Source: Macrolepiota albuminosa
Lineage: Eukaryota > Basidiomycota > Agaricomycetes > Agaricales > Agaricaceae
Reading direction: 5' to 3'
Length of the DNA: 64,000 bases
Assembly: GCA_027475525.1 (NCBI GenBank)
Contig: JAMWFC010000049.1
Location: 869,297-933,296 of the forward strand
The notes under the pieces are model-generated. The model was not told the origin of the DNA, ran no database searches, and was given only the letters and a program-made list of their open reading frames with translations. The position numbers and the translations under genes are program-made. This document shows positions 24,210 through 34,055 of this stretch, piece after piece; position 1 is the first letter of the stretch, and each line of letters begins with the position of its first letter.

Positions 24210-25580
24210 TCATAGATATTCTTCCGGGAGAGATGGCAAGGTGTGTAGCTGAAATGTGGGTGTTCCATCCTTCATGAGGCAGGCAAAGGGGGCGGCTCCA
24301 ATGATCCTAATGTCAAGTGCGTTTGGGTCGATCGGGGTCACGGGCGCATCGGCCGGAGCAGGTTTGACGCATGTCTGAGACCGGTCAGGGTAGTTCGGCC
24401 CCTTGTACTTGTTCCGAGGAATGTTTGGGGGCCGATCAGGGGCCTTGCGGTCTTGGACTGGCATGGGAGGTGCGGCAGTCGTCTCGGGGGTGTCGGGCGT
24501 CGGGTCGCTTCCTAGGGCCCGGAGGTGTACGGCGGTCGAGGGGTGGTCTTCAGGTCCCAGGAATGTCATGGTGAGCGCCCTCCAATCAATGTCGGGGTTC
24601 GTGTTGCGCAGCCAGGGTAGTCCCAGCACCATCGGGGTTGATTCGTGAAGTCGCGTGACCAGGAAGTCGGAGGTGAATTTGTAGTCATTGTCCAGGGTCA
24701 CGCATCCCAAGTGAGACCTCTGGATGGGGCCGGAGGAGGAGGGGGTGCCGTCGAGGCATTGCAGGTGGAGGGGCTGGTCGAGGGAGTCATGGGGGAGGTC
24801 GAGAGCGTCGCTGATGAAAACTCCGGTGGCTCCACTGTCAATGAGGGCCAACACTGGCCCTGGGGCACCGTCCAGCCTGGCATTGATGACAAAGGATCGG
24901 GACGACTGGGACTGGAGTCCGGGAGGCGATGGGGGCCTGTCCTTCGGGGTAGGGTCCGGGGGGTGGGGGATGTCGAAGGGGAGTTGCTGGTCGTCGGGCG
25001 TCGGGTCCCAGGTCAGGCAAAGGGTGAGATGTCGCCAATCGATGCAGGAGTTGGTGTCTCGGAGCCACAGAAGCCCTAGGACCAGGAGTGTGGAGGGGTG
25101 TAGTTTGGTTATCAACATCTGAAGGGTGTGAGTCTGTCCGTTGGTGAAAGTGATGGGCATACGCACGAAATGAGTGATGTCCCCTGCCGTAGAGGCGTCT
25201 CCGTTGAAGAGGCAGTGCTGTACTGGGACCGGGAGTCGCTGAGCGGGTTCCGGGGCGAGGGGAGACCATGCTTCGTCGATGAAGTTGTCGGTGGCGCCAC
25301 TGTCAACGAGGGTGTCGAGGGGGGTTCCGGAGGGGGTGAGGCGGGTTTTGAGGAGGAGGAAGTGCGAAGAGTGGGAGGGTAGATAAGCCGTGAGGGTGTC
25401 CTGTATGAGTGTCGTAGAGCGAAGATGTGAGACCGGGGCGGAGAAGACGTCGGGGTCGATTCCGCGATTTAGGGCGTCTTCCGGGTCTAAATCGCCGGGT
25501 CGTTTTCCGAATACTCGTAGGTGGCGTCCTCCCCTTTGAAGGTCCAGGTGGCACGTCCCATGACCTGTCGTTTGGGGCAC
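24210..25580 (-). CDS. Gypsy A protease region with two retropepsin domains
   Basis: An open frame of 456 codons contains two aspartic protease units. The first has LVDSGATDNFID (about 25310-25275) and later LVLGLLWLRDTNSCIDW (about 25095-25045). The second has LIDSGATGVFIS (about 24850-24815) and MVLGLPWLRNTNPDIDW (about 24630-24580). Each has the catalytic DSGA and the hydrophobic ILG-like flap partner. Retroelement proteases normally have one unit and work as dimers, as gypsy B has here. The two units lie about 150 residues apart, so they may pair within one chain. The frame ends at TGA 24212-24210, after which pol continues. Confidence 0.8.
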   Translation of the reverse strand: MPQTTGHGTCHLDLQRGGRHLRVFGKRPGDLDPEDALNRGIDPDVFSAPVSHLRSTTLIQDTLTAYLPSHSSHFLLLKTRLTPSGTPLDTLVDSGATDNFIDEAWSPLAPEPAQRLPVPVQHCLFNGDASTAGDITHFVRMPITFTNGQTHTLQMLITKLHPSTLLVLGLLWLRDTNSCIDWRHLTLCLTWDPTPDDQQLPFDIPHPPDPTPKDRPPSPPGLQSQSSRSFVINARLDGAPGPVLALIDSGATGVFISDALDLPHDSLDQPLHLQCLDGTPSSSGPIQRSHLGCVTLDNDYKFTSDFLVTRLHESTPMVLGLPWLRNTNPDIDWRALTMTFLGPEDHPSTAVHLRALGSDPTPDTPETTAAPPMPVQDRKAPDRPPNIPRNKYKGPNYPDRSQTCVKPAPADAPVTPIDPNALDIRIIGAAPFACLMKDGTPTFQLHTLPSLPEEYL

Positions 25581-28184
25581 TTGGAGATGAAATGGTCTTT
25601 CTCACCACAGAGTATGCAGACACCCTCCCTTCTCCGTTGTTCCTGCACATCTTTCAGGACTTCGATCCAGGGTCGGCCCTTCTTTTGAAGCCGGTTGGCC
25701 CGGAGGGCCTCCTCGTCCCATTCGTCGTTGAAGTCAAAGTCTTCGGGGTCTTCTGGGGGTTCCTCTGGGCTTGGCACGTTGCCCGGGTCGTGGGCGGCCA
25801 CGGCGGCGTTGAGTTGGGCCTGGGGGCGGACGCCGCTGCTGGGGTTAGCATTGGGCGGGCCACGACTCACCTGGAGTTGGCCGCCAGAGAACGCGGGGGG
25901 ACCGGGGTTTCACTGGAGGGCCAAGGGAGTCCTCCTCTAGGGTTCCAGGGGGGTTGGGAATTTGAGTACTCGCTCCGGTCTTCCCAGTAGCGTTGGTCGA
26001 TCTGCATGACGAGGGCCTTGTACCTGTCATAAGAGGGTTGTTTTGGGGCGAGTCGGAGGACGTCCTTGATGTGTTGTGGCAAGGCACGGTGGAGGGCATA
26101 CCGGAGGACGCTATAGTTCCAACCTGTTTTATAAGCTTCCTTCTCAAAACGTACAATAAAGGTGGTGAAACGTTCTTTGGAGCGCATCCGGAGGTGGAAG
26201 AGGTTGTCCTCGGCCTTGGCCACGGTGTCGTAGATCCCAAACTTCCCGGAAAACTCGTCGACGAAGGCCTGCCAGCGAGCGAGTGCCAGGTTGTTGGGGT
26301 CAAACTGGATGAGGGCCGTGTAGTGGTCGAAGGTGATCCCCTGGAGGTACAATGCGGCAAAGGCCACCCGGGAGCTGTCAACCTGAAACATGAGCGGCTT
26401 TGCCTGAAATGTATTGAGACACTGAGTGAGGAAGGTACGCCATTTTCGGGAGTCCCGGCCTGTGAAAGCGTCAGGCTTTTGAATGTCCAGTCGTCCTTCG
26501 TGGGCGATGACGTCGCGAGCATCGTCCGGTCCGGCAGTGTTGCGGGGAGGGGGGCCAGCATTGTAATAGTAGTAGTAGTGATTACCCCCCCCTCCTTGAG
26601 GAGGAAAAGCACCAAGGGTGGGACCCCACCCGCCTGGAGGGCCTCCTCCGGGTGGCTCACCTGGGGGTCCGTTATCCCAGGGGGGTTCGTTCCTGCCGGG
26701 AGGAGGCCTGGGTCTCCACGCAGGGGGTGACGGAGGTGGGGGCCCTGGGGGTCGTCCTCGAGGTTCAGCTGGGGGTGGCAGATGCGGTCGGAGAGGGTTC
26801 GGCGGTGTCAGGTCGGGCGGAGGGGGGTCGGGTGCCGGGTTGCGCGGAGGACGTTCAACCCAGGAGGGTCATGCTTGCATCGGAGGCCGTGGGGGGTTCC
26901 GCAGATTGAAGTGGGGTGGGGGGTCACGGCGGAAGTTGCGTTCCAGAGGGGCCGGGGCTGATGCAGGGGTCGGTACCGGAACGGGCGCGGGCGCGGGACG
27001 TGGTTCGTTGTTGCCACACGTGAGCTCATTGATGTAGCACAGCGTGTCGTCCATGCTAGGGGTGTCCGTGCGGGGTCTGCCAGGGTTTGCCGGGGCCAGA
27101 GGTCGGGCGTTGTCCATTCGCGGGAGTGGTTCCAGGGGTCTCTGGGGCTGTCCCCAGGTCTCGAAGGTACTAGGGACGGAGTTAGCCCTGCAGCGAGTTG
27201 ACAAGCCTACCATGCCGGCAGCGGGTTGATCGAAGAGGCCTTCAGTCAGGTTGAGGGACCGCAATATGGCTGAGGCGTTTTGTCACTCTTCCCATTGTCG
27301 TTGTTCCAGAGTGGAGTCCGCGGGGGCTGTCGGGGCTGCCAGGGCCGGCTCCGGGGGTTCCCGTTGAATGTGAATCGAGCGACCTGGGTCCGCAGGGTTG
27401 TTGAGGGGTCGGGGGGATGGGGACACGTGGACTTCGTCAAGCAGTTGCTGTAATTCTTCGTGGAGGATTGTGTTGCGCCTGTACTTTACCATAGTCTGCT
27501 CCGGGAGTTCCTCTCTTGTGAGGCGTTCCCCGAATTCGACCAAGCAATGGGCCCAGTCCTCCGGTGTGCCTGTGAAGTCATCGTGTCCGAATTCCGTGAG
27601 TAGCGCCCTTGCCCGTTGCACAAAGTCCTCCGGCGAGATCCTAAGCGAGCAGAGCACTTCATCGCATTGCCGTTCATAGTCCTCGAGGCGTCGTCGTCCC
27701 ATTGGCGAGGGGGGAGTCTGAGCGGGTGGAGCAGCGGTTGGGTAGTGTTGAGGGGGGTAGTCGTAATTGAGGGGTACCCGGGGTTGGGGGGCGGGGCGCT
27801 GATAACCGTAGTAGGGGGTGGGTGTGAAGGGGCCCTTGCTGGGAGGTACCGGGCGAGGTTCACTGGGGACTGGTGGTGTCTCCGGTAGACCCCCAGGGAT
27901 GCTCCGGTACGAGGGGACCTCCACGGGTCGTGCCATGGCTAAGTTGGGCGGAGGGGCCCAGCTGGCGGAGGGCCCCAGATCATAGAGGGATGGGTCGGGG
28001 GCCCAGTGGCGATGGAGATACTGAGGTTTGTATCGGAGGGGTGGGTAGACGGGGCAGGGGGTTTGCGCAGAGTAGTGATCGGAAACCGGACATCCGTAGG
28101 GGTGTCGGTCTGGTAGCCCGTGGGGTAGTAGGTGTGAGTATACGTAGCCATCAAGAACGGTGTAAGGAGGGAGTCTTGATATTA
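25487..28184 (-). pseudogene. Gypsy A gag, frame-broken
   Basis: Minus-strand coding signal follows the 5' LTR. It has a Pro/Tyr-rich N-terminal region (about 28150-27700), an acidic helical section (about 27700-27450), a Pro-rich linker, and a retrotransposon gag domain at 26520-25990 (DIQKPDAFTGRDSRKWRTFL, FDHYTALIQFDPNN, YALHRALPQHIKDVL). It ends with a CCHC knuckle, CILCGEKDHFISKC (about 25620-25580). Stops at 27283 and 26869 (TGA) and frame changes near 26400 and 25870 break it. The first codon is uncertain. Confidence 0.75.
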
Positions 28185-28894
28185 TGTCAGGTTCTGCTGA
28201 GTCGGGGGCTTTCTGGAAAAGCAATCGCCCTTACAATGCGGACTTGACCCACGGATACTCAGGTGTCTGGAACTCTGGGGCTAGGACTCCGGGGTTCAAG
28301 ATGTGGACAGGGGAATCCCGGGAGAGGGGATTTGGTCCGGGGGTTTTGGGTGGTAAGTAGCTGGGGAGTTTGGGTGGGGGTCGAGTCGTGAACCGGAGGT
28401 TCTAAGATGAGACCAAGTTAGCAAATTAAAGTCGTGAAGTGCATACCAATCTTAGAGCACGCGAGTATTCAAGCGTGCCAGTCAAAAGCATGCCAGTCAA
28501 TGCGTACCAGTCAAGCAGAGGGCATGCAACAATCCAAGTAAAGCAATGTAATATCAAGACTAGCGAATACAACAAGGAACCACGCTATAAGTACTATGGG
28601 ACCGGGTCTCGGGGTTCCGGGATGTCTGGGATGGGTTCCGGGGGTCATTGAGTAGCGGCAGGGGCTGCATACCAGGATCACGTGTGTGGGGTGCACGATC
28701 AATTGGTGTGGGTGGAGCCGTGATGCGTGATGCATGATGGCCAGAAACGAGTTGCGTGATCCGATCATTGATCGGGGCTGGAGGTGGCTGATGGCGGTCC
28801 TTGATGCGCGTGATGGCGGGGCATGTCCTGTGGGGTCAGAGGGAGGGTCCCGGATGGTGTCCCGGGGTGGGCCCGGAGGAGAGGAGTCGTGACA
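28185..28894 (-). repeat. 5' LTR of gypsy A
   Basis: 710 bp, TGTCAGGTTCT to GTCGTGACA on the plus strand. GCAAT follows at 28895-28899. The sequence just inside (28184 downward on the coding strand) does not show an obvious tRNA-complementary primer site, so priming is unresolved. Confidence 0.9.
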
Positions 28895-28899
28895 GCAAT

Positions 28900-31548
28900 G
28901 TCAGAGGCATCCAGGTAGACTCGATCTCCAGGCTTGTACTTGGGGGCTGGAGTTCGTCCACGATCGTAGTAGCGGGCCATGTCATCCTTTGCCTTAGCTA
29001 AAGCTGCCTTGGCTTCCTCCTGGGCTGCCTTCATCCGATCTATGAACTTGTTGACAGCTTCATTCTCTGAAGGTCATCCATGAGGCTCGAATCCCATCCA
29101 AGGATGTCGACCAGTATCTAGAAGGAAAGGAGACATCTGGGTGGCAGTGTGTACACAGTTGTTGTACTGGAACTCTGCCTCTGGTAATAGGTCGTCCCAG
29201 TCATCCTGTCGTTCATTGCAGAAGAGCCAGAGATACTGTTCTAGCTCCTGGTTGACACGCTCAGTCTGGCCATCAGATTGGGGGTGGTAGGCTGTGGAAG
29301 TGTGGAGTTTGACATGGAGGAGGCGATACAGTTCTCTAGTAAACTCTGCCACAAACTGAGGTCCACGGTCTGAGACGTAAGCATCTGACAACCCATGGAG
29401 CTTCCAGACATGCTTCCAGTACAGATTGGCAGTGCCCATGGCTGAGCAAGTAGTGTGTGTTGGAATGAAATGAGCACACTTGCCACAGAGATCCACTACC
29501 ACCATGATCGCATCATATCCATAAGAATCAGGTAACTCAACAATGAAGTCTACTGAGGCCACACTCCAACACTCAGCTGGGATAGGCAATGGATGAAGTT
29601 GTCCCATAGGAGGCTGACGACGAGGCTTAGTCCAAAGGCAAAGATCACAGGTGGAGGTGTAAGAGCCAATATACCGTGACATTTGAGGCCACCAGTAATT
29701 CCGCGAAACCAGCTCCAGTGTCTTCCATCTGCCAGGATGTCCTGCAACTCGAGAGTCATGATGCTGCTCCACAATCCGCCTCTGGAGATCTGGCAGGTTG
29801 GGAACATAAATGCGTCCCCAAAAGGTGAGAAGACCATTCTCCAGAGACCACTCGTCTGTGTGGACAGACTTCACTCCAGTTTTCTCTCAAGCATGCAAGG
29901 CCATGGCAGCCTTAGCTACCAGATCTTCTTGAGTGCCCTCCCAGTTACCTTGTCGGATGTCTCAAAGGATGCTCACTTCTTCTCCCTGGCCAACCACACC
30001 TTCTAGAGCATGGATAGCAAATAGTTCTGGCTTCAGGAGTACAATATTGTCATTGTCACTAGCTCCTGAACCATGATCTGCTCGCCTAGAAAGCGCATCT
30101 GGCTTACCCATGCTCCATCCAGGTTTGTGATGCAGAGAGAAGTCGAAGTTGGCCAGATACAAGGACCATTGAGCCTGTTGGCGGTTAAGTTTCTTGGCCG
30201 TCCGAAAGTACTCTAAGTTCTTGTGATCAGTCCACACCTCGAATTTATGCCTGGCACCCTCAAGGAAATGTCGCCACTCCTCAAATGACCGAATGATAGC
30301 TAGCATCTCCTTGTCATGGATCTCATAATTTCGCTCCACGGCATTGAGACTCTTGGAGTAGAAAGCCACAGGATGCCACTTACCATCCTCTCTTGACTGT
30401 TGAGAGAGAACGGCCCCAGTAGCAAAATCTGAGCTATCAGCTTTGACATGGAAAGGAGAGTCGTCATCTGGGAATATAAGGACAGGCTTTGAAGTGACTG
30501 CCTGTTTGAGGGCATCAAAGGCTGTCTGCTGTGCTGCATCCCAGTGCCAAGGAGTGTCCTTAGTGGTGAGATCGAAGAGGGGCTGGGCATGGTGTGAGAA
30601 ATCCTGAATAAACCTCCGGTAGAAGTTGGTGAAACCCAGGAAGGCCTGAACCTCCTTCTTGTTCTTAGGCTCTGGCCACTCCGCTACACCAGCCACCTTG
30701 ACTGGGTCCATCTCAGCCATTCCATGAGAGATGATCAGTCCAAGATATTCAACCTTAGTCTGCTCAAACTCGCACTTCTCTGGCTTAAGATAGAGCTGGT
30801 GCTGGCGAAGACGTTCCTGCATAATCCGACAATGCTCCTCTAGAGTCTTGGTATAGATGAGAATATCGTCAAGGTATATGCACACAACACCTTCTGCTAT
30901 GAGGTCTCAGAAAATGTTGTTCATCATGGTCTGGAAGGTGGCAGGGCTATTAGTGAGGCCAAAGAACATTACCAGAGGTTCAAAGAGTCCACGATTTGTT
31001 CGGAATGCTCCCTTCCACTCATCTCCTTCTTTGATGCGCACATTGTTGTAGCCCCAGTGGACATCCAACTTGGTAAAGTAGCGTGCACCTCGGAGGTTGT
31101 TGACAAGCTCCAAAATGAGTAGTAAGGGGTAGCGATTCTTCACAGTCATCGCATTCAAGACTCAATAGTCCTGAACCAGACGTAGAGATCCATCCTTCTT
31201 CTTAATGAAGAAGACTGGAGAGGCCATTGGAGACTTTGAGGGATGGATGCGACCAGAGTCTAAATTCTCCTGCAAAAAGGCATCAAGCTCATCCTGTTCT
31301 TTGGGAGAGAGTGGGTAGACCTTGCAGCTAGAGGGCTCAGCATTGGGTGTAAGCTCAATTGCATGGTCCCACTGCTTATGCTCTGGCAGGGAGTCAAATG
31401 ATGCCTTAGAGAAAACATCCTCAAAGTCTTGCAGGTGATGAGGAACTGCATCTCGGAACGACTTAGGAGCAGAGTTGGCAGCAAATGCCTGAGCTAGCCA
31501 CTGGGAGGTAGTTTGGCTAGCTCTAATCTCTGCTACAGTTGGTGGAGG
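28900..31548 (-). pseudogene. Gypsy B pol: RT, RNase H and integrase (broken)
   Basis: Reverse transcriptase: [60 protein letters not shown] (about 30870-30880). RNase H: VKADSSDFATGAVLSQQ, DHKNLEYF. Integrase: a zinc motif with HHDSRVAGH and CDLC, and a DDE core with VDFIVELP, SDRGPQFVAEF and QSDGQTERVNQELEQY. The tail DRVYLDASDI ends at the gypsy A insertion. Stops at 31162, 30907, 29962, 29887 and 29074 are all TGA, mostly in positions where Arg is expected. The frame is otherwise well preserved. Confidence 0.9.
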
Positions 31549-32196
31549 TCATAACGTAGTTGCATAAATCCTATCACCTGTCTCGATAGCCTCATCTGGA
31601 GACTCTGGGTTGGGAGCACACTCAAATTCACCCTCGCGTCCATCTTCCATCTGGGCTTCACTCACTACACCTCGAACGTCCTCATAGAGGGCCTCTCTAT
31701 AAGGGAACACCAAGGGAGGAGGATCCAGTAGGTCAAGGTCTGCAAAGGGGAGGTGTCCAACTCGGCAAGCCCAGATAGCAGCACGCTCACGGACGGACTC
31801 TCTGCGCTCCTCTCTAACTTTCTTGGCACATGTGGAACACCGTCGAGGGCAGCAACTCATGCTCACCTTACTCTTGGCCCAGTCAATCTCAGGATTGTGA
31901 TCATGCAGCCAGGAGAACCCAAGTATCATGTCCTGCTTTCCTAGGCTGGTAACTGCAAAGACTGCACGCTCCGAATGAGTCTGATAACAAAGGACTAAAT
32001 CTACCACTGAGCGGATGGATCCAGCTTCATTGAGTGTACCGTCAATGTTATAGACTGGAATAGGGTGAGAGAGGGGACAGGTAGTGAGCTGGTGTTGTTC
32101 CACATAATGGGTGTCTAGGAAGAGTCCAGTAGTGCCACTGTCCAAGAGAGCTATGACGCTTCGAGTCTGCTGAGTGTCAGTTGTCTCAATCTCCAC
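31549..32196 (-). CDS. Gypsy B protease (single retropepsin)
   Basis: The open frame contains LLDSGTTGLFLD (about 32150-32115) and, about 75 residues later, MILGFSWLHDHNPEIDW, the standard single-domain retropepsin of gypsy elements. The C-terminal part is acidic and leads into reverse transcriptase. It is part of a dead gag-pol; the start shown is only the first codon of the open stretch. It serves as contrast to the doubled protease of gypsy A. Confidence 0.8.
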   Translation of the reverse strand: MEIETTDTQQTRSVIALLDSGTTGLFLDTHYVEQHQLTTCPLSHPIPVYNIDGTLNEAGSIRSVVDLVLCYQTHSERAVFAVTSLGKQDMILGFSWLHDHNPEIDWAKSKVSMSCCPRRCSTCAKKVREERRESVRERAAIWACRVGHLPFADLDLLDPPPLVFPYREALYEDVRGVVSEAQMEDGREGEFECAPNPESPDEAIETGDRIYATTL

Positions 32197-32474
32197 ATTC
32201 AGATGCAGAGAGTTGGGAGAGGGAGTAGAGGCAACAACATAGCAATGAGGAAGGCGTCGTTCCTAAGCTGGAACACGTGGTTGTCGGACAGGGGAAGGAG
32301 GAGAGGAGGTCTTAGCTGAGGCTTGGACCAAGGGGGTATTTTGTACGTCGGAGGGGGTGCTTACAGTTTCAGTCAGAGAATCAGGAACAGGGAGCGATAC
32401 ATTAGAAGACTCTACTGATTGACATGTAAACTGATTAGCACCAGGCAGCGGAGGCATACAACTCATCTGTCGCT

Positions 32475-33524
32475 CTATTGAAAACCCTCCCCTGCAGAAC
32501 CAAATGACACATCCGATGGTTCTGCTACAGCTTCCACAGGACCCAAGGACTCCTCCAAAGGTTCTGCTTCAGTCTGTACATCTGGGGAGGGGTTTCCTCG
32601 AACGTCTCGGGCAGCAAGGAGCTGGAGAAGGAGCTCCTCCTGCTCTGAAGCTGAGAGATAGCGCACCTCTAACCCCTGGGGACAATACCGAGCGAAGTGA
32701 CCAGGCTTTCCACAGCGATGGCAGAGGAGAGGAAGGGAGGAACGTTGACAAGAGGCATCAACATCCATAGGTACTCCAAAAGGAAGAGGACGTGCTGCAG
32801 GTACCTGAGCTGGGGGTGGAGCGCGAAATGGAAGGGGAGGCTGGATGGGATGACGAGCAGAAAAGGATGCCTGTGGAGTGGAGCGAGGGGCAGTTCCACG
32901 GTGGAGCTCACGTCGTAACTCCATGAGCTGCCACTGATCACGTGCTACCTGATACCAGGTCTCAATACTTGTGTCATCAGGTCGTCCCTCAGCCATGCTG
33001 TCGATCCAGTCCATGAGAAAGGGAAGGAGGCCATCTCGGAAGGTGAGACAGAGCTGAAGACCATCCGGATAGCAGGCCTGTTCAGCAAGAGCTCTGAAGG
33101 AGTCAATGTACTCATCTAGGGTCCGCTTCCCTTGCCCATATCGATGAGGATCTCGGAGAGTGAGGGCTGCCACCTTAGCAGGGTCCAAGGGGAAGAACTC
33201 TGTCCGAAACTCCTTCTCAAACTGATCCCAACTTCCAAAACTCTCCACTCCTCCAGGGCGTCAAAAGACTCGTAGCGCATATGTTGAAGCTCGCCCAGAC
33301 TTCATGTAAGAAAGAACCCAAGCAATCTTGAGAGCATCAGAGGGAAAAGCCTCACCACTGAGCTGAATACAGGTGATGCAGGACTGCAGGAAATGCTTGC
33401 CTATTGCTCGGTCATCATTGAATGCATCTGGGAGTGCTGGACGAGGAAGATTGGCATGAACTGGAGGGGAGGCCCCAAAGCGAGGGACTGGGGGTGTGCC
33501 AGCCCTAACTGGAGGGGCCCACAC
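32475..33524 (-). pseudogene. Gypsy B gag (5' truncated)
   Basis: The gag domain reads FNDDRAIGKHFLQSCITCIQ, then a TGA at 33263-33261, then SWDQFEKEFRTEFFPLDP and TLDEYIDSFRALAEQACYP. A CCHC knuckle, CHRCGKPGHFARYC, follows (about 32725-32680). The start is lost where gag is joined directly to the LTR remnant near 33515. Between 32475 and 32196 the frame is unclear but Ser/Pro-rich. Confidence 0.85.
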
Positions 33525-33703
33525 TTGTCTGAATGGTGGCCAAAGAACCAGAGCATCTCAAGGGCTGAGAGTTGTACTGACAGATAGTGTTGGAAGAATA
33601 GAAACAGTAAAATGAAATAATGTCAGAAGAAATAAGAGAATGAATGGAAGGAGAGTGAAGAGATAAGGAGTGAGAAAAGGAAGAAATGAGGAGTCCCCTG
33701 ACA
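33515..33703 (-). repeat. Remnant of gypsy B 5' LTR
   Basis: The 189 bp match 17698-17886 of the 3' LTR. The other 310 bp of the LTR, the leader and the start of gag are missing. GGGCCC is present at the junction in both parent sequences (gag side GAGGGGCCC, LTR side GTGGGCCCAC), suggesting a deletion at short homology. Confidence 0.8.
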
Positions 33704-34055
33704 CAAACCCACTGGGGCTCCCAGAGCGGCCCAGAGAAGGCCTGCTGGGGACCCTTCAGCGTGCTACAACTGTGGCAGGATTGGGCATTTTGCTAAGGAA
33801 TGTTCTGCCCCACCCAAGGTACACATCTGAGCAGCCCATATGGCTGTGGCACCTAGCAATGTCATCAGTGATGACAAGGACAACAAGGTTGTCAAAGAGG
33901 TGGAGGAAGAGCCGCAAGTAGATGCTGAAGAGTTGGAAGTGGATGATGCTGAGAGCATCCAGATTGATGGTGATGAATACGTCACAGTGGATGTGTACAA
34001 CAGTGACTATTACACTCATGATAACAAGAAGGAACACCTGTTTGCACTAACCAAG
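33704..34055 (+). pseudogene. Gypsy gag C-terminal fragment (another family)
   Basis: Plus strand. A CCHC knuckle, CYNCGRIGHFAKEC (about 33760-33801), is followed by TGA at 33828-33830 where Arg is expected, then an acidic stretch (VEEEPQVDAEELEVDDAE) and VYNSDYYTHD, EHLFALT. This layout is common at the end of basidiomycete gypsy gag proteins. It begins exactly at the outer edge of the gypsy B LTR and fades near 34055. Confidence 0.7.

Larger units (their letters stand above)
18381..28894 (-). mobile_element. Full-length Ty3/gypsy element, family A, 10.5 kb
   Basis: LTRs at 28185-28894 (5') and 18381-19047 (3') are flanked by GCAAT at 18376-18380 and 28895-28899. On the minus strand the order is gag, tandem protease, reverse transcriptase, RNase H, integrase and chromodomain. 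A long 3' section holds a gene on the opposite strand. The element is larger than usual gypsy elements because of the long gag, the doubled protease and this extra gene. Pol is broken by frameshifts and TGA codons. Its LTRs differ by indels, including a 46-bp deletion, so the insertion is not very recent, though younger than gypsy B. Confidence 0.92.
17388..33703 (-). mobile_element. Ty3/gypsy element, family B, split by gypsy A
   Basis: A chromodomain-type gypsy on the minus strand: LTR remnant (33703-33515), gag, protease, reverse transcriptase, RNase H, integrase, chromodomain, polypurine tract and 3' LTR (17886-17388). Gypsy A sits inside the integrase C-terminus between the GCAAT duplications at 18376-18380 and 28895-28899. 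Without A, the B element is about 5.8 kb. Bases outside the LTRs differ (ATGAC at 17383, CAAAC at 33704), so the two ends do not share a target-site duplication. Six in-frame TGA stops show it is dead. Confidence 0.88.
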
